Position numbers and translations under genes: made by a program
The notes under the pieces: model-generated
The model's input: the letters and a program-made list of their open reading frames with translations, nothing else
What the model was told of the DNA's origin: nothing
Databases searched by the model: none
From: Thermoanaerobaculia bacterium
GTDB lineage: Bacteria > Acidobacteriota > Thermoanaerobaculia > UBA5066
Assembly: GCA_023717585.1 (NCBI GenBank)
Contig: JAMQPJ010000046.1
Location: forward strand, 1 to 15,938
DNA: 15,938 nucleotides
Direction of reading: 5' to 3'
Part shown: one piece after another, positions 14,333 through 15,938 of the stretch
Layout: each line of letters starts with the position of its first letter
Numbering within the stretch: position 1 is the stretch's first letter

Positions 14333-15938
14333 CTAGGCCCGGGCCGGCACCGCCCCGTCCGACGGCGCCCGGCGCCGCGCGCGGAAGCGCGCGCCGAGGG
14401 ACTCGAACGCGAGGTACACGACAGGCGTGATGTAGAGCGTCAGGACCTGTGAGACGACGAGCCCGCCGATGACGGCGAGGCCGAGCGGCTGGCGCGACTC
14501 GCCGCCGCGCCCCAGGCCGAGCGCGATCGGGAGCGTCCCCGCGAGCGCCGCCATCGTCGTCATGAGGATCGGGCGAAAGCGCGTGATCGAGGCCGTGAAA
14601 ATCGCCGCCTCGGGATCCATCCCCCCGCCGCGCTGCGCCTCGAGCGCGAAGTCGATCATCATGATCGCGTTCTTCTTCACGATCCCGATGAGCATGACGA
14701 GGCCGAAGAACGCGTACACGTTCAGCTCCTTGCCGAAGATGAGAAGCGTGAGGATCGCCCCGACCGCCGCGGACGGAAGTCCCGAGAGAATCGTCAGCGG
14801 GTGGACGAAGCTCTCGTAGAGGACGCCGAGGACGAGGTAGATCACGAGGACGGCGACGACGAGGAGCACGGCCATCCCCTTCAGGGACGACTGGAAGACC
14901 TGCGCCTGGCCCTGGAAGCTCGTCGTGATCGTGCCCGGCAGCGTCTCCCTCGCGAGCTTCGAAACGGCGGCCGTCGCCTGGCTCAGCGCGACGCTCTTGC
15001 CGAGGTTGAAGGAGATCGTCGCGGACGGGAGCTGGCCGAGGTGGTTCACGAGGAGCGGGCCCACGCTCGTCGCCGACGTCGCGACCGCGTTCAGCGGGAC
15101 GAGCGACCCGTTCGAGGAGCGCACATAGAGGGACGCGAGGTCCGCCGGACCGCGCTGGTCCTGCGGCTGGACCTCGAGGATGACCTTGTACTCGTTCGTC
15201 GCCGTGTAAATCGTCGAGATCTGACTCGTCCCGTACGCGAGGGCGAGCGCCCGCTGGATCTGTCCGGCCGTCACGCCGAGCGCCGATGCCTTCTTCCGGT
15301 CGATCGTGATGTCGAGCTGCGGGTTCTTGATCTGGAGGTCGCTCGTGACGTCGCGGATGATCGGGACCCCCCTCATTTTCCGCTCGAGGAGGGCCGCGTT
15401 CGCGTAGAGGGCGGCCGTGTCCGTGCTCTGGAGCGTGAGCTGGTACTGGCTTCGCGTGCTCTGGCCCCCGACGCTGATCGACGGCGGGGTCTGGACATAG
15501 AAGCGCAGGCCGGGAACCCCCGCGAGCTTCGGCCGGAGGCGCTCGATGATCTCGTCCGACGAGGATCGCTGCCTTCGGGGCTTGAGCGTGATGAACATCG
15601 ACCCCGAGTTCGTGGTCGCGTTCGGCCCTCCCGCCCCCACGGACGACTGGACGGACTGGACGCCCGGGTCGGCCCGAACGATTTCGGCGGCCACCCTCTG
15701 GCGGTCGCGCATGTCCGCATAGGAGATCCCCTGCAGGCCTTCGACGCTTGCCCGAAGCATCCCGATGTCCTCGTTCGGGATGAAGCCCTTCGGCGCGACC
15801 CAGAAGAGAAGACCCGCGAGGGCTGCCATGAGGACGAGGATCGCGAGGGTCGCGCGCCGGTGCCGGAGGACGTCGCGGAGCGTCCTCTCGTAGCCCAGGA
15901 GTATCCGCGCGAAGAACCGCTCGAGGGCGCGGGCGACC
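14333..15938 (-). CDS. RND multidrug efflux permease, MdtB/MdtC type (partial, 5' end outside window)
   Basis: The C-terminal 534 or so residues of an inner-membrane proton-driven pump; the frame is open to the right edge. The first visible part, ALERFFARILLGYERTL then RRATLAILVLMAALAGLLFWVAPKGFIPNED, is the start of the second RND half (TM7 and the PKGF-P-x-ED motif). A periplasmic pore/docking region of about 300 residues follows, then TM8 (GMAVLLVVAVLVIYLVLGVLYES), TM9, TM10 (YAFFGLVMLIGIVKKNAIMMIDFAL, nearly the MdtC sequence), TM11 (ILMTTMAALAGTLPIALGLG) and TM12 ending ITPVVYLAFE. The C-terminal tail is short and basic. Such pumps work with a periplasmic adaptor and an outer-membrane channel; their genes would be to the right, upstream. 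The methionine at 15829 is internal, not the start. Confidence 0.95.
   Translation of the reverse strand, partial: VARALERFFARILLGYERTLRDVLRHRRATLAILVLMAALAGLLFWVAPKGFIPNEDIGMLRASVEGLQGISYADMRDRQRVAAEIVRADPGVQSVQSSVGAGGPNATTNSGSMFITLKPRRQRSSSDEIIERLRPKLAGVPGLRFYVQTPPSISVGGQSTRSQYQLTLQSTDTAALYANAALLERKMRGVPIIRDVTSDLQIKNPQLDITIDRKKASALGVTAGQIQRALALAYGTSQISTIYTATNEYKVILEVQPQDQRGPADLASLYVRSSNGSLVPLNAVATSATSVGPLLVNHLGQLPSATISFNLGKSVALSQATAAVSKLARETLPGTITTSFQGQAQVFQSSLKGMAVLLVVAVLVIYLVLGVLYESFVHPLTILSGLPSAAVGAILTLLIFGKELNVYAFFGLVMLIGIVKKNAIMMIDFALEAQRGGGMDPEAAIFTASITRFRPILMTTMAALAGTLPIALGLGRGGESRQPLGLAVIGGLVVSQVLTLYITPVVYLAFESLGARFRARRRAPSDGAVPARA

Overview
The window is GC-rich DNA (third codon positions mostly G or C) whose contents fit an Acidobacteriota genome, perhaps Thermoanaerobaculia or a relative. 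The clues are a Ser/Thr kinase with C-terminal TPR repeats and the N-terminus typical of that phylum, a Sig-70_X6 (TIGR02999-type) ECF sigma factor, and a very large secreted protein ending in the 'PCRLLDTR...DVSGYF' domain that I associate with this phylum. This is inference from protein families; there is no rRNA here. No tRNA, rRNA, CRISPR array, insertion sequence or phage gene is recognisable.

Layout. (1) 1-659, minus: the N-terminal two-thirds of HflK, running off the left edge. (2) 783-5612: a regulatory and secreted-protein block built as two divergent pairs. The kinase (783-3446, minus) is divergent from a small secreted protein with 13-residue tandem repeats (3544-4167, plus). The ECF sigma factor (4189-4770, minus) is divergent from a secreted cysteine-rich protein with a TIG-like end (4884-5612, plus). 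The kinase and sigma upstream regions share the exact 12-mer TCGGCTATGCTG, which contains a -10-like TATGCT; neither gene has a clear ribosome binding site. (3) 5700-9527, plus: an apparent operon of an HMG-CoA-lyase-family enzyme, a family III CoA-transferase (GTGA start/stop overlap) and an exported beta-propeller protein (13-nt gap). (4) 9568-13209, minus: a 1213-residue exported protein with an N-terminal propeller-like region, three PKD/Ig-like repeats and the C-terminal domain named above. (5) 13210-13702: the only long gene-free stretch, containing several GC-rich inverted repeats and a terminator-like hairpin. (6) 13703-14248, plus: a GNAT acetyltransferase with a probable TTG start. 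(7) 14333-15938, minus: the C-terminal half of an RND efflux permease of MdtB/MdtC type, running off the right edge.

How the parts fit. The lyase and CoA-transferase look like a two-step pathway: the transferase would activate a free branched 3-hydroxy acid (3-hydroxy-3-methylglutarate or citramalate are candidates) and the lyase would split the thioester. A catalytic glutamate of HMG-CoA lyase is a glutamine here, so the substrate is uncertain. The sigma factor, kinase and two secreted proteins may form one signalling unit; the shared 12-mer is the most direct sequence support, but it links only the sigma and kinase genes. All three convergent gene junctions carry an inverted repeat but none has a good U-tract.
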